This document shows positions 34,374 through 43,329 of a stretch of 64,000 nucleotides of DNA, piece after piece; within the stretch, counting starts at the first letter, position 1, and each line of letters starts with the position of its first letter. The notes under the pieces were generated by a model. That model worked only from the letters and a program-made list of their open reading frames with translations, searched no databases and had not been told where the DNA came from. The position numbers were made by a program, and so were the translations under genes. Location of the stretch: assembly GCF_900142755.1 (NCBI RefSeq), contig NZ_FRCA01000012.1, positions 1 through 64,000 on the forward strand. The letters run 5' to 3'. Source of the stretch: Halomonas cupida (GTDB lineage Bacteria; Pseudomonadota; Gammaproteobacteria; Pseudomonadales; Halomonadaceae).

Positions 34374-36197
34374 CTACAACGGCCACACCAGCAGGATCAT
34401 CGGTATGGCCACCGCAATGATCAACAATTCCAGCGGCAACCCCATCCGCCAGTAATCACCAAACCGATACCCCCCCGGCCCCATCACCAGGGTGTTCGAC
34501 TGGTGGCCTATGGGGGTCAGAAAGGCACAGGACGCGCTGACTGCCACCACCATCAGGAAGGGATCGATGGAGGCGTCGAAGCCCTTGGCCAGGCTAACGG
34601 CAATGGGCGCCATCAATACCGTCGCGGCGGCATTGTTGATCACATCAGAGAGCATCATGGTAATCACGAACAGCGCCACCAGGGTGACGACCGGAGGCCA
34701 TTGATTACCCAGGGTCAGCATGGCACCAGCAACCATGGATGCGCCGCCGCTGGTCTCCAGTGCCTGCCCCACCGGTATCATGGCCGCCAGCAGCACGATG
34801 ATCGAGCCATCGATGGCCTTGTAGGCATCACGCAATGGCAGCACGCCGATCAGCAACGAAATGACCGCCGCCGTGGACAGTGCCACCGCAGAGGTCATGA
34901 AGTCCATCAGCATAGCCACAATGGCCAGCGCGAAGATGGCGATCGACAGCATCAGTAGCCGGGGCTGACCAATGGCCAGGTTACGGCTGGCCAGCGGCAG
35001 GCAATCGAGTGCCGCCAGGCCCTCGGAGATCTCACCTTCATCGCCCTGCAGCAACAGCACATCGCCGGACTGGAAACGAATGTCTCTCAAGCGCTGCTTG
35101 AGCCGCCCCCCATCGCGGGCCACCGCGACCAGATGCAGTCCATGCTGGTTCTGCAGGCGCAACTGGTTGACGGTGCGATTGACCATTACCGAGTCATTGC
35201 GAATCACCGCCTCTACCAGCTGCAGGTCCTCGGTATCGACCTTGCGCTTCTTCGCTTCCTCGCCGTTACCATCCTCGGCCTCGACTGACTCATCCGACTC
35301 GTTGTCATCCTCACTACGCCCCAGCTTGAGCCCGGCCTTGTCGGCCAGGGTGGCCATCTCGTCGGGGCCGGCTTCCACCAACAGCAGGTCATCGGCCTGC
35401 AACTGGCCCATGAAGGCGTGCCCTGGGTGGCGCTTTTCATCACGAATCACCGCCAGAATCGGCATCGGCTCCTCAAGCTGGCGGCGCAGCTCACGCAGCG
35501 ACCAGCCATTGGCCCGCGACTCCTCGTCCACACGCAACTCGACCAGATAGTTGGAGGTCTCGAACATGGCTTCGGTGGATGCCTTGCTGGCCCGTTGTGG
35601 CACCAGCCGCCACCCCAGCAGAATGATGAACACCAGACCGACAACCCCGACAACCGCCCCCACCGGGGAGAACGAGAACATCCCGAAGGCTTCCCCTGTC
35701 TGGGTGGCTCGATAGTTGGCGATGATGATATTGGGCGGCGTACCGATCAGCGTCATCAGGCCGCCGAGTAATGAGGCAAAGGCCAGCGGCATCAACAGGA
35801 GAGAGGGAGAGATGTTGTGCTCTCTAGCCATGCGCAGGGCAACCGGCAGCAGGAGTGCCAGGGCACCGACGTTGTTCATCACCGCCGACAGCACCATCAC
35901 CACGCCGGTCAGCACCAACAGTTGCAGCATCAGGTGACTACCGACCTTGAGCGCCTGTTCAGCAATCATATCGACCAGCCCAGAGCGCTCGAAGCCACGA
36001 CTCAGGACCAGCACCGCCGCCACCGTGATCACTGCCGGATGGCCGAAGCCCATGAAGGCTTCATCGGCAGGCACCAGTCCAAGGATTACCGCCACCAACA
36101 GGGCGGCCACTGCCACCAGGTCATAGCGAAAACGTCCCCAGACAAAGGCCGCCAGAGTTACGCCGAGCAGAATGAACACCTGATAACTTGCTGCCAT
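34374..36197 (-). CDS. SLC13 family permease with two RCK-C (TrkA-C) domains
   Basis: The 607-residue inner-membrane protein has the SLC13/ArsB fold: N-terminal helices with GFGHPAVITVAAVLVLSRGF and MTLIGTPPNIIIANYRATQT (anion-binding SNT/TPPN-like loop), and a C-terminal copy with DVINNAAATVLMAPIAVSLA. The cytoplasmic centre (about 215-395) carries two TrkA-C-like domains separated by a low-complexity acidic linker (SEDDNESDESVEAEDGNGEE). Such proteins move dicarboxylates, sulfate or other oxyanions with sodium; the RCK-C type is often linked to sulfur compounds. It is convergent with fadE. Confidence 0.88.
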   Translation of the reverse strand: MAASYQVFILLGVTLAAFVWGRFRYDLVAVAALLVAVILGLVPADEAFMGFGHPAVITVAAVLVLSRGFERSGLVDMIAEQALKVGSHLMLQLLVLTGVVMVLSAVMNNVGALALLLPVALRMAREHNISPSLLLMPLAFASLLGGLMTLIGTPPNIIIANYRATQTGEAFGMFSFSPVGAVVGVVGLVFIILLGWRLVPQRASKASTEAMFETSNYLVELRVDEESRANGWSLRELRRQLEEPMPILAVIRDEKRHPGHAFMGQLQADDLLLVEAGPDEMATLADKAGLKLGRSEDDNESDESVEAEDGNGEEAKKRKVDTEDLQLVEAVIRNDSVMVNRTVNQLRLQNQHGLHLVAVARDGGRLKQRLRDIRFQSGDVLLLQGDEGEISEGLAALDCLPLASRNLAIGQPRLLMLSIAIFALAIVAMLMDFMTSAVALSTAAVISLLIGVLPLRDAYKAIDGSIIVLLAAMIPVGQALETSGGASMVAGAMLTLGNQWPPVVTLVALFVITMMLSDVINNAAATVLMAPIAVSLAKGFDASIDPFLMVVAVSASCAFLTPIGHQSNTLVMGPGGYRFGDYWRMGLPLELLIIAVAIPMILLVWPL

Positions 36198-36253
36198 ACC
36201 CGCCTCTCCCTGGTGAGTGACCAGCCCTGGATTATCCGTCGCAGTTCATGCTT

Positions 36254-36835
36254 CTAACCATGTTCCATCAAACGCGTCTCATCAAAAGGTAGCGACTCGT
36301 TGGTCCCTCGGCGAACTTCAAACACATTCAGAGTCATCGCCACCAGGGCGTAATAACCCAACACCCCCACCAGCTCGACCACGGCGGCTTCGCCAAACGT
36401 CTCTACCGCCTGCCGATAGAGTGCATCACCAACACGGCGGGTGGCATAGAGTTCCTGTGCCAACTGGTAGACCAGCGCTTCATCGCTGGCCTCGAAGTCG
36501 GGCTCACGTCCCTGCCGCAGATCCTCGATCACCGATTCGGCCACTCCGGCTTCACGAGCGATCGGAGCGTGAATCTGCCACTCGGCCTGGGACTTCCACC
36601 AACTGGCTGTCGCCAGAATGGCAAGCTCGGTAAGACGCAACGGCAACTGGGTGTGGTAGCGGCAGAAAGCTCCAAGCTGCTGGGCATGATCCGCCAACTG
36701 CGGGCTGTGCACCCAGGCCAGAAAGGGCCCATCGAGATTGCCGCGTGGGCCACTGAGAATGGCCTCGATCACCTGGCGCTGGTCATCACTCATCTGCTCG
36801 GGGTTCAGGGGAGTCAGGCGCGATTGAATCGACAT
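36254..36835 (-). CDS. Carboxymuconolactone decarboxylase-like protein
   Basis: The 193-residue helical protein resembles the carboxymuconolactone decarboxylase/AhpD superfamily: LPLRLTELAILATASWWKSQ, AEWQIHAPIAREAGVAESVI, and ETFGEAAVVELVGVLGYYAL. The CxxC of peroxidase-type AhpD is absent, so it is not an alkylhydroperoxidase; a lactone decarboxylase or dehydratase-like role is possible. The preceding gene in transcription order is the class III aminotransferase 72 bases away, and it may share that transcript. Confidence 0.8.
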   Translation of the reverse strand: MSIQSRLTPLNPEQMSDDQRQVIEAILSGPRGNLDGPFLAWVHSPQLADHAQQLGAFCRYHTQLPLRLTELAILATASWWKSQAEWQIHAPIAREAGVAESVIEDLRQGREPDFEASDEALVYQLAQELYATRRVGDALYRQAVETFGEAAVVELVGVLGYYALVAMTLNVFEVRRGTNESLPFDETRLMEHG

Positions 36836-36907
36836 GGAGGGGCCTCTGGCTGGAGTTGTTAATGGTTTGGCTGAGTTGCTGATGGGCCGACGGCTCGATG
36901 GCAGGGG

Positions 36908-38233
36908 TCAAGCCGGCAAGGCCTGATCAATGGCCCTGCCGAGTCTGTCGACGATCTCATCAAGGTGAGACTCGTCGAGAATAAAGGGGGGTGCCAGGAG
37001 AATATGATCGCCCTGGCGCCCATCCAGGGTACCACCGGCGGGATAGCACATCAGCCCCTGCTCCATGGCGGCCATCTTGACTCGACCATTGAGGTTCAGG
37101 GAGGCATCGAACGGTGCCTTGCTGTCCCGGTCGGCAACCAGTTCCAGGCCTCGGAACAGCCCCCTCCCGCGGATATCTCCCACATGGGGGTGCTCGGCAA
37201 AGCGTTGCTGGAGGCGCTGGTTCAGCCCCTCGCCCAGGGTTCTGACCCGTGCCAGCAAACCACGTGACTGCACCGCCTGTTGCACCGCCAGAGCAGCCGC
37301 ACAGGCGGTTGCATGACCGATGTAGGTATGGCCGTGCTGGAAGAACCCGGAACCATTGGCGATGGCATCGCGAATACGCGCACTGACAAGGGTCGCGCCG
37401 ATCGGCTGATAACCGGCACCGAGGCCCTTGGCGATGGTAATCAGGTCCGCACTGATGCCCTCCTGCTCGGCGGCAAACAAGCTGCCGGTACGCCCCATGC
37501 CACACATCACCTCATCGAGAATCAGCAGGATACCGTGGCGATCACAGATCTCCCGGATACGCCGGAAGTAACCATTTACCGCCGGCACCGCCCCCAGAGT
37601 GGCCCCGACGACTGGCTCAGCGACAAAGGCCATCACATTCTCCGGCCCCAGTTGTTCGATACGCTCTTCCAGCTCCGCCGCCAGACGCTCGACATAATCG
37701 GCCTCGCTCTCGTCTGCCCACTGGTGCCGCCAGGCATAGCAGGGACTGACATGGGACATCTCCAGCAGCAAGGGCTCGAAGGGCTTGCGTCGCCAGGCGT
37801 TGCCACCAGCGGCCAACGCGCCCAGCGTATTGCCGTGGTAACTCTGGCGACGGGCAACCACATGGCGGCGCTGCGGCTGACCAATCTCGAGGAAATACTG
37901 GCGGGCCATCTTCAGCGCCGCTTCCACCGCCTCCGAGCCCCCCGAGACGAAATACACCGACTCCAGACCTTCAGGTGCATGAGCCACCAGGAAGTCCGCC
38001 AGTTCCTCCATCGGCTCGGTGGTGAAAAACGACGAATGTGCATAGGCGAGACGCTGGACCTGCTCGCTGATCGCCTCCTGCACCTCGCTGTCGCTGTGTC
38101 CCAGACAGGACACGGCAGCGCCACCACAGGCATCGAGATAACGACGTCCCTGCGAATCGATCAACCAGGGGCCGTCACCGGCGACGGCGGTGGGATACTG
38201 CTGCTTCAAATGGCGGTGGAAGACATGGCTCAT
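36908..38233 (-). CDS. Class III (omega-type) PLP aminotransferase
   Basis: The 441-residue protein starts MSHVFHRHLKQQYPTAVAGD; the upstream extension is not family sequence. Fold-type I motifs are VYFVSGGSEAVEAALKMARQ, QSYHGNTLGALAAGG, ILLILDEVMCGMGRTG with the PLP Asp, and the Schiff-base Lys in LITIAKGLGAGYQPIGA. It belongs to the aspartate-aminotransferase-superfamily class III group that uses omega-amino donors with pyruvate or similar acceptors. It is divergent from an RpiR regulator across 200 bases with a likely operator. The substrate is unknown. Confidence 0.9.
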   Translation of the reverse strand: MSHVFHRHLKQQYPTAVAGDGPWLIDSQGRRYLDACGGAAVSCLGHSDSEVQEAISEQVQRLAYAHSSFFTTEPMEELADFLVAHAPEGLESVYFVSGGSEAVEAALKMARQYFLEIGQPQRRHVVARRQSYHGNTLGALAAGGNAWRRKPFEPLLLEMSHVSPCYAWRHQWADESEADYVERLAAELEERIEQLGPENVMAFVAEPVVGATLGAVPAVNGYFRRIREICDRHGILLILDEVMCGMGRTGSLFAAEQEGISADLITIAKGLGAGYQPIGATLVSARIRDAIANGSGFFQHGHTYIGHATACAAALAVQQAVQSRGLLARVRTLGEGLNQRLQQRFAEHPHVGDIRGRGLFRGLELVADRDSKAPFDASLNLNGRVKMAAMEQGLMCYPAGGTLDGRQGDHILLAPPFILDESHLDEIVDRLGRAIDQALPA

Positions 38234-38269
38234 GGGACGCTCCAGGCAAGAACAGAATGCACTCAACAT

Positions 38270-38303
38270 TTGCAAAAATATCGTGCATAACTATTTTTTG
38301 CAA
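38270..38303. promoter_or_regulatory. Inverted repeat in the aminotransferase/RpiR promoter region
   Basis: TTGCAAAAATA and TATTTTTTGCAA form an imperfect inverted repeat (one extra T) with an 11-base centre, in an A/T-rich patch between the divergent genes. The size and position suit an RpiR dimer-of-dimers operator that overlaps the aminotransferase promoter. Confidence 0.55.
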
Positions 38304-38432
38304 TTCAGATTTGCTTCAATTGCCGACACAGGGATGGCAGAATGCAGCCCTCGACCTGGTCTCGAGAACCCGCCCTTGCAGTCCCGGCGGCTCGGGGCCG
38401 ATTGTCCCCACCCCGTTTCGCCAGGAGTAGCC

Positions 38433-39341
38433 ATGCCCGCCGAACACGACTCTGTTGCTACTTCGCTGGAAGCGTTACGCCAGCAACTTGTCGCGATACA
38501 GCAAGGCGACGGCGAGATTCGTCTCGGCAAACGCTCACAACGCGTCCTGGCCGCGCTGCTGGAGAACCCCAGGCAAAGTGCGGTGACATCGATCAGTGAG
38601 CTGGCTGAACGTCTCACCGTCAACGCTTCGACGCTGACCCGGCTGGCACAACGTCTGGGGTATCAGGGGTTCTCTCAACTCCAGGCGGTATTTCGCCGCG
38701 AGCTGACCGAGGGGGGACAGCACTTCTACAGCGACCTGGCGGCCCGCCTGGCGACAGATCGACAACAGGGAGAGGGGTTAGCGCGTCTTGCCCGCCTGGG
38801 ACGCCAGGAAAGCACCAACTTTGCAGAGTTGCTCGAACGGCTCGATGATGGCGACTACGACGCTGCTGTCGAGGCGTTGGTGACGGCAAGGCGAGTCCGG
38901 GTACACGGCCAGCGTCAGTTCGCTTCGCTGGCCCAGTTCGTGGCCTATGGTCTGGGAATGCTGCGGGCCGATGTGGCAGAGCTCGATGCCAGCCGTCATG
39001 GTGCCGCCGATGCCCTGGCACAGCTTGATCCTGGGGATGTGTTGCTGGTGGCGAGCTGCTTTCCCTACACCACCAGCGTACTGAAGACAGCGGAAGTTGC
39101 CGCACGCCACGGCATCCGCGTAATCGCCCTGAGCGACGGCACCAGCTCACCACTGGCCCGGAATGCGGAGCTGGCCTTCCATGTTCCCAACGACAGCCTG
39201 TTCTTCTCCAACAGCATGTGTGCCTTCATGCTGCTCGCCCAGGGCCTGTTGAGCGAAGTGGCCGACCGCCTGGGCGACCAGGGCGTGGCCGCCCTCAAGC
39301 AGCGCGAGACCTTGATTCAGGAACTGGGGGCGTCGTTGTAG
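38433..39341 (+). CDS. MurR/RpiR family transcriptional regulator
   Basis: The 302-residue protein has an N-terminal RpiR helix-turn-helix (SISELAERLTVNASTLTRLA, QRLGYQGFSQLQAVFRREL) and a C-terminal sugar-isomerase (SIS) domain with VHGQRQFASLAQFVAYGLG and IRVIALSDGTSSPLARNAEL. SIS domains sense phosphosugars or other small ligands. The start follows CAGGAG by 5 bases; the upstream frame is not family sequence. Divergence from the aminotransferase gene suggests it controls that gene. Confidence 0.9.
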   Translation: MPAEHDSVATSLEALRQQLVAIQQGDGEIRLGKRSQRVLAALLENPRQSAVTSISELAERLTVNASTLTRLAQRLGYQGFSQLQAVFRRELTEGGQHFYSDLAARLATDRQQGEGLARLARLGRQESTNFAELLERLDDGDYDAAVEALVTARRVRVHGQRQFASLAQFVAYGLGMLRADVAELDASRHGAADALAQLDPGDVLLVASCFPYTTSVLKTAEVAARHGIRVIALSDGTSSPLARNAELAFHVPNDSLFFSNSMCAFMLLAQGLLSEVADRLGDQGVAALKQRETLIQELGASL

Positions 39342-39445
39342 CGCTCGGGGCATTCAGACCAGAGCTGGTAAAGGCCGGCCTCCTTGCCCGATCATGCAGC
39401 ATGCGGGCTGATGTGGCTGCTCTTCCCTGAGCAGCAGCTTTACCA

Positions 39446-40423
39446 TCAAGGCAGCAGAATGGTCGAGCCAGTTGTCTTCCTTGAAGCCACTGCATCCTGA
39501 GCGGCCCCGGCCTCGGCCAGCGGGTAGCGCTGGGCAATATCGATCTCGACCTTGCCGCTGCCGATCATCTCGAACAGCTCTGCCGCCATGGTCTGTAGCC
39601 GCTCCGGAGTATCCGCGTAGCCGTTGAGGCTCGGGCGAGTAGCGAACAGCGAGCCCTTCTGATTGAGAATGCCAATGTTGACGCCCTCGACCGGGCCGGA
39701 TGCATTGCCGAAGCTCACCATCAGGCCCCGCGGCTTGAGGCAGTCCAGTGAGGTCAACCAGGTATCCTTGCCCACCGAGTCGTAGACCACATCAACCATC
39801 CTGCCATTGGTCAGTTCACGCACCCGTTCAACAACATCCTCGCGACTGTAGTCGATAGTCGCCCAGGCACCATTGCGCTTCGCCAGTTGGGCCTTCTCCT
39901 CGGAACTGACGGTACCGATCAACTTGACGCCCAGCGCTCTTGCCCACTGACAGGCAATCGAGCCGACACCACCGGCAGCGGCATGAAAGAGAATGGTCTC
40001 GCCGCCCTGGAGCGGATAGGTCTGACGCAATAGATACTGCACCGTCAGCCCCTTGAGCATGGCGCCGGCTGCCGTATCGAAGCCGATGCCATCCGGCAGC
40101 GGCACCACTTTCTCGGCCGGCAGCACATGCTGCTCCGCATAGGCCCCCAGCGGCCCCTGGGCATAGGCGACACGATCTCCCGGCTTGAGGTGCGTCACCC
40201 CCTCGCCCACGGCATCAACCACGCCAGCCCCTTCAGTGCCCAAGCCCGAGGGCAGAGCAGGTGCAGGATACAGCCCGGTGCGGAAGTAGATGTCGATAAA
40301 GTTCAGGCCAATGGCATGGTTGGTGATGCGGACTTCGCCCGGACCGGGATCGGCCATCACGACATCCGCCAGCTCGAGTACCTCGGAGCCTCCGGTGTGA
40401 GAAAACTGGACTCTCTTGACCAT
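39446..40423 (-). CDS. qor: Quinone oxidoreductase (zeta-crystallin type)
   Basis: The 325-residue zinc-free medium-chain reductase reads MVKRVQFSHTGGSEVLELAD at the start, GVGEGVTHLKPGDRVAYAQG, and the NADPH-binding HAAAGGVGSIACQWARALG. It transfers one electron from NADPH to quinones and protects against redox cycling. The first ATG (40432) abuts AAGG, so I use the second ATG (40423), 9 bases after it. It faces away from the LysE gene at 40612 and stands alone. Confidence 0.9.
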   Translation of the reverse strand: MVKRVQFSHTGGSEVLELADVVMADPGPGEVRITNHAIGLNFIDIYFRTGLYPAPALPSGLGTEGAGVVDAVGEGVTHLKPGDRVAYAQGPLGAYAEQHVLPAEKVVPLPDGIGFDTAAGAMLKGLTVQYLLRQTYPLQGGETILFHAAAGGVGSIACQWARALGVKLIGTVSSEEKAQLAKRNGAWATIDYSREDVVERVRELTNGRMVDVVYDSVGKDTWLTSLDCLKPRGLMVSFGNASGPVEGVNIGILNQKGSLFATRPSLNGYADTPERLQTMAAELFEMIGSGKVEIDIAQRYPLAEAGAAQDAVASRKTTGSTILLP

Positions 40424-40611
40424 GACTTGCATCCTTATAAGGCTAATAATCTTCCTGATCAGTCAACCGCGCTGCCTTCTCCGGGTCAAGAGTTGCTCTC
40501 GACAACCGTCATGGGCAGAGTGTTGGACTGGGTTCATCCTGTTCCGGCATGGATTCCTGTCGGCATTGCCTGGCCGACGGGAGCACGAGCCCAATCCGCG
40601 AGGAGTTCACC

Positions 40612-41241
40612 ATGTTCACCGATGTCATGTCGCTGGAGGTATGGCTGTCCTTTGCCGCAGCCTCCCTGCTACTGGTCATTTCCCCGGGTCCGGCCGTGGC
40701 CTTGATGGTCAGCACCGGTCTCTCTCGTGGGCGACGGGCAGCCCTGTCGTTGATACCCGGCTACTTCTTCGGTGATCTGGTGGCCATGGTGCTGTCCTTC
40801 GCCGGCCTCGGGGCCCTGTTGATGACCTCCGCAAAGCTGTTTGTGCTGCTCAAGTGGCTGGGGGCCCTGTACCTGGTCTATCTTGGTTGGCGCATGTGGC
40901 GCGAGGCTCGCCAGTTGGGTGACGCCGAACCGACAGTGAACGGAACACGGCACCTCGGCGCCCAGGCGTTCCTGGTCAGCGTACTCAATCCCAAATCACT
41001 GCTGTTCTTTCTGGCCTTCATGCCACAGTTCATCGACCCAACAACCGCCGCCATTCCCCAGCTCATTCTGCTGGGGCTGACCTTCCTTGGTCTGGGCCTG
41101 TTCAATGACCTTGCCTACGCCCTGTTGTCATCCAGCGGTGGCCAGATGCTCAGAGCCCCGACAAGGCGTCTGATCCATAGGACAGGAGCGGTGTGCATGG
41201 TCGGTGCGGGACTGGCAACTGCCGTCATTCGCCGCCAGTGA
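40612..41241 (+). CDS. LysE family translocator (RhtB-like amino-acid exporter)
   Basis: The 209-residue membrane protein has six predicted helices and the family signature VISPGPAVALMVSTGLSRGR near the N-terminus, then LKWLGALYLVYLGWRMWREA and FLVSVLNPKSLLFFLAFMPQ. LysE/RhtB proteins export amino acids or related metabolites by proton antiport. The start follows AGGAG by 6 bases. No regulator is adjacent. Confidence 0.9.
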   Translation: MFTDVMSLEVWLSFAAASLLLVISPGPAVALMVSTGLSRGRRAALSLIPGYFFGDLVAMVLSFAGLGALLMTSAKLFVLLKWLGALYLVYLGWRMWREARQLGDAEPTVNGTRHLGAQAFLVSVLNPKSLLFFLAFMPQFIDPTTAAIPQLILLGLTFLGLGLFNDLAYALLSSSGGQMLRAPTRRLIHRTGAVCMVGAGLATAVIRRQ

Positions 41242-41299
41242 TTTTGCCAACCCTGATGCTGAAGGCCGGTCGACCCTTGACACGAAAAGTGTATTCACA

Positions 41300-41317
41300 A
41301 TACATTTGGAAATGTAT
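41300..41317 (+). promoter_or_regulatory. Perfect 18-bp palindrome upstream of azurin
   Basis: ATACATTT-GG-AAATGTAT is perfectly symmetric and lies about 80 bases before the azurin start in an A/T-rich region. It is a likely operator or part of the promoter; the cognate regulator is unknown. It does not match the FNR/ANR box (TTGAT-N4-ATCAA). Confidence 0.5.
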
Positions 41318-41394
41318 ACAGTTTTTACTGACGACGTGAGAACTTCACCGCCCAACAACAGCAACAAGTTGCCTGTATTCAAAGGAGTGACAAC

Positions 41395-41898
41395 ATGAAG
41401 ACACGTAGCAAAGCCCTCACCCTGCGCCTGGCTCTGGCCACCACTGCCCTGGCCTCACTGCCCTTCGTCGGGGCCTCCTCTGCCATGGCAGAAGAGGAAA
41501 GCATCCCGGAAGAGTGCGCCCTGACCATTTCCAGCAACGATCAGATGCAATTCGATCAGAGCGAGCTGGCCGTGCCTGCAAGCTGCTCCACTGTCAGCCT
41601 GACCCTGGAACACAGCGGCTCAATGGACGCGACCACCATGGGACACAACTGGGTACTGGCGGCCACCGAAGACTACGAGGATGTCGCCAAGGAAGGCATG
41701 CAGGCTGGTCCCGATGCCGGCTATCTGCCTGCCGACGATGATCGCGTACTGGCGGCCACTGACGTGATCGGCGGCGGCGAGAGCACCACCATCGAGTTCT
41801 CCACCGAGGGAATGGCTGGCAAGGATCTGACCTTCTTCTGCTCCTTCCCCGGCCATTACTCACTGATGAAAGGTACCTTCCAGGTCAGCGAGTCCTGA
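41395..41898 (+). CDS. azu: Azurin, blue copper protein
   Basis: The 167-residue precursor has a signal peptide (to about SSAMAEE, residue 33) and a cupredoxin domain. The type-1 copper ligands are visible: His in DATTMGHNWVL, and Cys, His and axial Met in FFCSFPGHYSLMKG. The conserved disulfide Cys pair is ECALT...PASCST. It shuttles electrons in the periplasm, for example to nitrite reductase or peroxidases. AAGGAG lies 9 bases before the ATG. No denitrification genes are next to it. Confidence 0.95.
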   Translation: MKTRSKALTLRLALATTALASLPFVGASSAMAEEESIPEECALTISSNDQMQFDQSELAVPASCSTVSLTLEHSGSMDATTMGHNWVLAATEDYEDVAKEGMQAGPDAGYLPADDDRVLAATDVIGGGESTTIEFSTEGMAGKDLTFFCSFPGHYSLMKGTFQVSES

Positions 41899-41933
41899 TA
41901 GGCGTACCTTCCGACCGAGTATGGGAGATCCAT

Positions 41934-41966
41934 TATTAACCCGGCATGTTTTCATGTTGGGTTAAT
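41934..41966 (+). terminator. Terminator-like hairpin after azurin
   Basis: ATTAACCCGGCATG and CATGTTGGGTTAAT pair over 14 positions, two of them G-U, around a TTTT loop. No U tract follows. It is about 35 bases past the azurin stop. Confidence 0.65.
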
Positions 41967-42079
41967 GGCGGCACAGGGACGTGCCGCCGTCGGACATCAG
42001 GCCGACGCGAGACCGCACCATACCAGCAGATCCGCGCATCTGTGCCAGTGGGGTGCGGACGACAATCAAATCGATCAGG

Positions 42080-42211
42080 ATGAGCTATTTGATTGCCATG
42101 TTAATAATAGCCACTGTCGTTCGGGCCTTGAGGGCAGCTCGACTGGTGGGTCCCCATCCTGACGGCGCGATCAGCACTCCTTCCCGCAAACGGTGCCGGT
42201 GCGCGGGATGA
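42080..42211 (+). other. Leader-peptide-like small ORF rich in branched-chain residues
   Basis: A 43-codon frame begins MSYLIAMLIIATVVRALRAA. The codons TTA-ATA-ATA and a run of Val codons are unusual for this GC-rich genome, and clusters of rare Leu/Ile codons are typical of ilv-type attenuator peptides. A hairpin follows at 42297-42330. However, no ilv gene lies downstream on this strand, and the ribosome binding site (AGGATG) touches the ATG. It could be an orphan attenuator, a small RNA region or chance. Confidence 0.3.
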
Positions 42212-42296
42212 ACCCTCTGGGTTGACACAACCAGCATGGTCGCGCCGACCCAAGCCCTCAATAACGCTCGGGCCAGTATGACGACGTTAGATATGT

Positions 42297-42330
42297 GAAT
42301 GCCTCCGGCGGACAACCGCAGGGGGCATTC
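42297..42330. terminator. GAATGCC hairpin between azurin region and 42351 gene
   Basis: GAATGCCTCC pairs with GGGGGCATTC around a 14-base loop. It lies 20 bases past the stop of the minus-strand gene 42351-42968, so it can serve as that gene's terminator, or attenuate plus-strand transcripts through the small ORF upstream. Confidence 0.6.
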
Positions 42331-42350
42331 TTCATGCAGGACGACAGGCC

Positions 42351-42968
42351 TTACAAGGTGGAGGGGAACTGCTCCAGGCCCCTGATAAAGCGCTTCTTGT
42401 AGTCCTCGAACAGCTTCGGATCCTGCTTGAAGTTGGCGACAACCGAGGCCTCGTCCACGGTGAGGATACGTGGCAGATCCTCGAGACTGGTGGCTGGATG
42501 CTTCGGTCCGAGACCAATCTGCAGATCTCCCGGTCCCTGTAGCCAACGCTGGATACCAGCAGCGGTGAACTGTGCCTTGTGGGCATCACTCAGCGCATCA
42601 ATCCGCAGAGGGGCACGCGATGCCAACTCGGCAACCAGCCGCAGCGCCGGATTCAGGCCACCCGAACGTGGCTTTTCCTCATCGGTATTGGCCTGACCAC
42701 TCTCGGCATCCGGGTCCAGTGAGACCATCTGTACCACGCACATGCTGCTGCCCGCCTCGTCGCTGACCAATAGCGCCAGCGCAATGGGGCGTGACTGGTC
42801 GTCAACCAGTGCCAGCAGGCGCGCAGCCTCCTGCTTGAACAGCACTCCCAGTACTCCGGCGAAGGTCACCAGGGGCGTGATACCAGCCTCGTGACCGTAG
42901 GCTTCGGCACACAGGCGCGCCAGACAGGCCTCGCGCTGCTGGAGATTGTTGATCTTGACGACCTTCAT
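42351..42968 (-). CDS. Hypothetical protein, unknown family
   Basis: A 205-residue soluble protein starts at MKVVKINNLQQREACLARLC after AGAAGAGG; the longer in-frame extension upstream overlaps non-coding sequence. It has a hydrophobic core segment (GITPLVTFAGVLGVLFKQEA) and an alpha/beta-looking centre with IALALLVSDEAGSSMCVVQM. The C-terminal part is basic (KQDPKLFEDYKKRFIRGLEQ). No signal peptide, catalytic motif or known fold is recognisable. It stands alone with its own terminator, so it is likely a real lineage-specific gene. Confidence 0.7.
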   Translation of the reverse strand: MKVVKINNLQQREACLARLCAEAYGHEAGITPLVTFAGVLGVLFKQEAARLLALVDDQSRPIALALLVSDEAGSSMCVVQMVSLDPDAESGQANTDEEKPRSGGLNPALRLVAELASRAPLRIDALSDAHKAQFTAAGIQRWLQGPGDLQIGLGPKHPATSLEDLPRILTVDEASVVANFKQDPKLFEDYKKRFIRGLEQFPSTL

Positions 42969-43329
42969 GAATAAACCTCTTCTGCTGTTTGCTGACGGCT
43001 GTGTTCCGCGGCGTCTCCACGCACCTGACACAAGTGCACGTGATACACACCCGCCGCCTGACGGACTCAGTGAATCGGGCGAGACTACCATATTCCACCA
43101 ACGGGCTCTCCTCTCCCGTTCACCCCAACCCATTCCTCCTCTCCGATGCCCCTCCCCAGTTCCCCACGACCATGCCTGCTGTTCGCAACCATGAGCTGGC
43201 CACTTACAGAGGTATGCCACACCATCGTCATCAAGGCCCTCGACAATGACACTGGCGCCGCCTCCCGGACTGACCGATGATGGGCGGACGACGCAATGAC
43301 ATGGATGCTCTGCCAGCCGAGGAGATGCA
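42969..43329. other. Intergenic region with a pyrimidine-rich tract
   Basis: This gap separates divergently transcribed genes, so both promoters must lie here. About 43,090-43,170 is strongly pyrimidine-rich on the plus strand (TCTCCTCTCCCGTTCACCCC and similar), which rules out plausible coding sequence there. No operator or RNA gene is recognised. Confidence 0.5.

Noticed and set aside
37280..38290. 336-codon plus-strand ORF opposite the aminotransferase
   Set aside because: The minus-strand class III aminotransferase explains the region; the antisense product has no recognisable domain.
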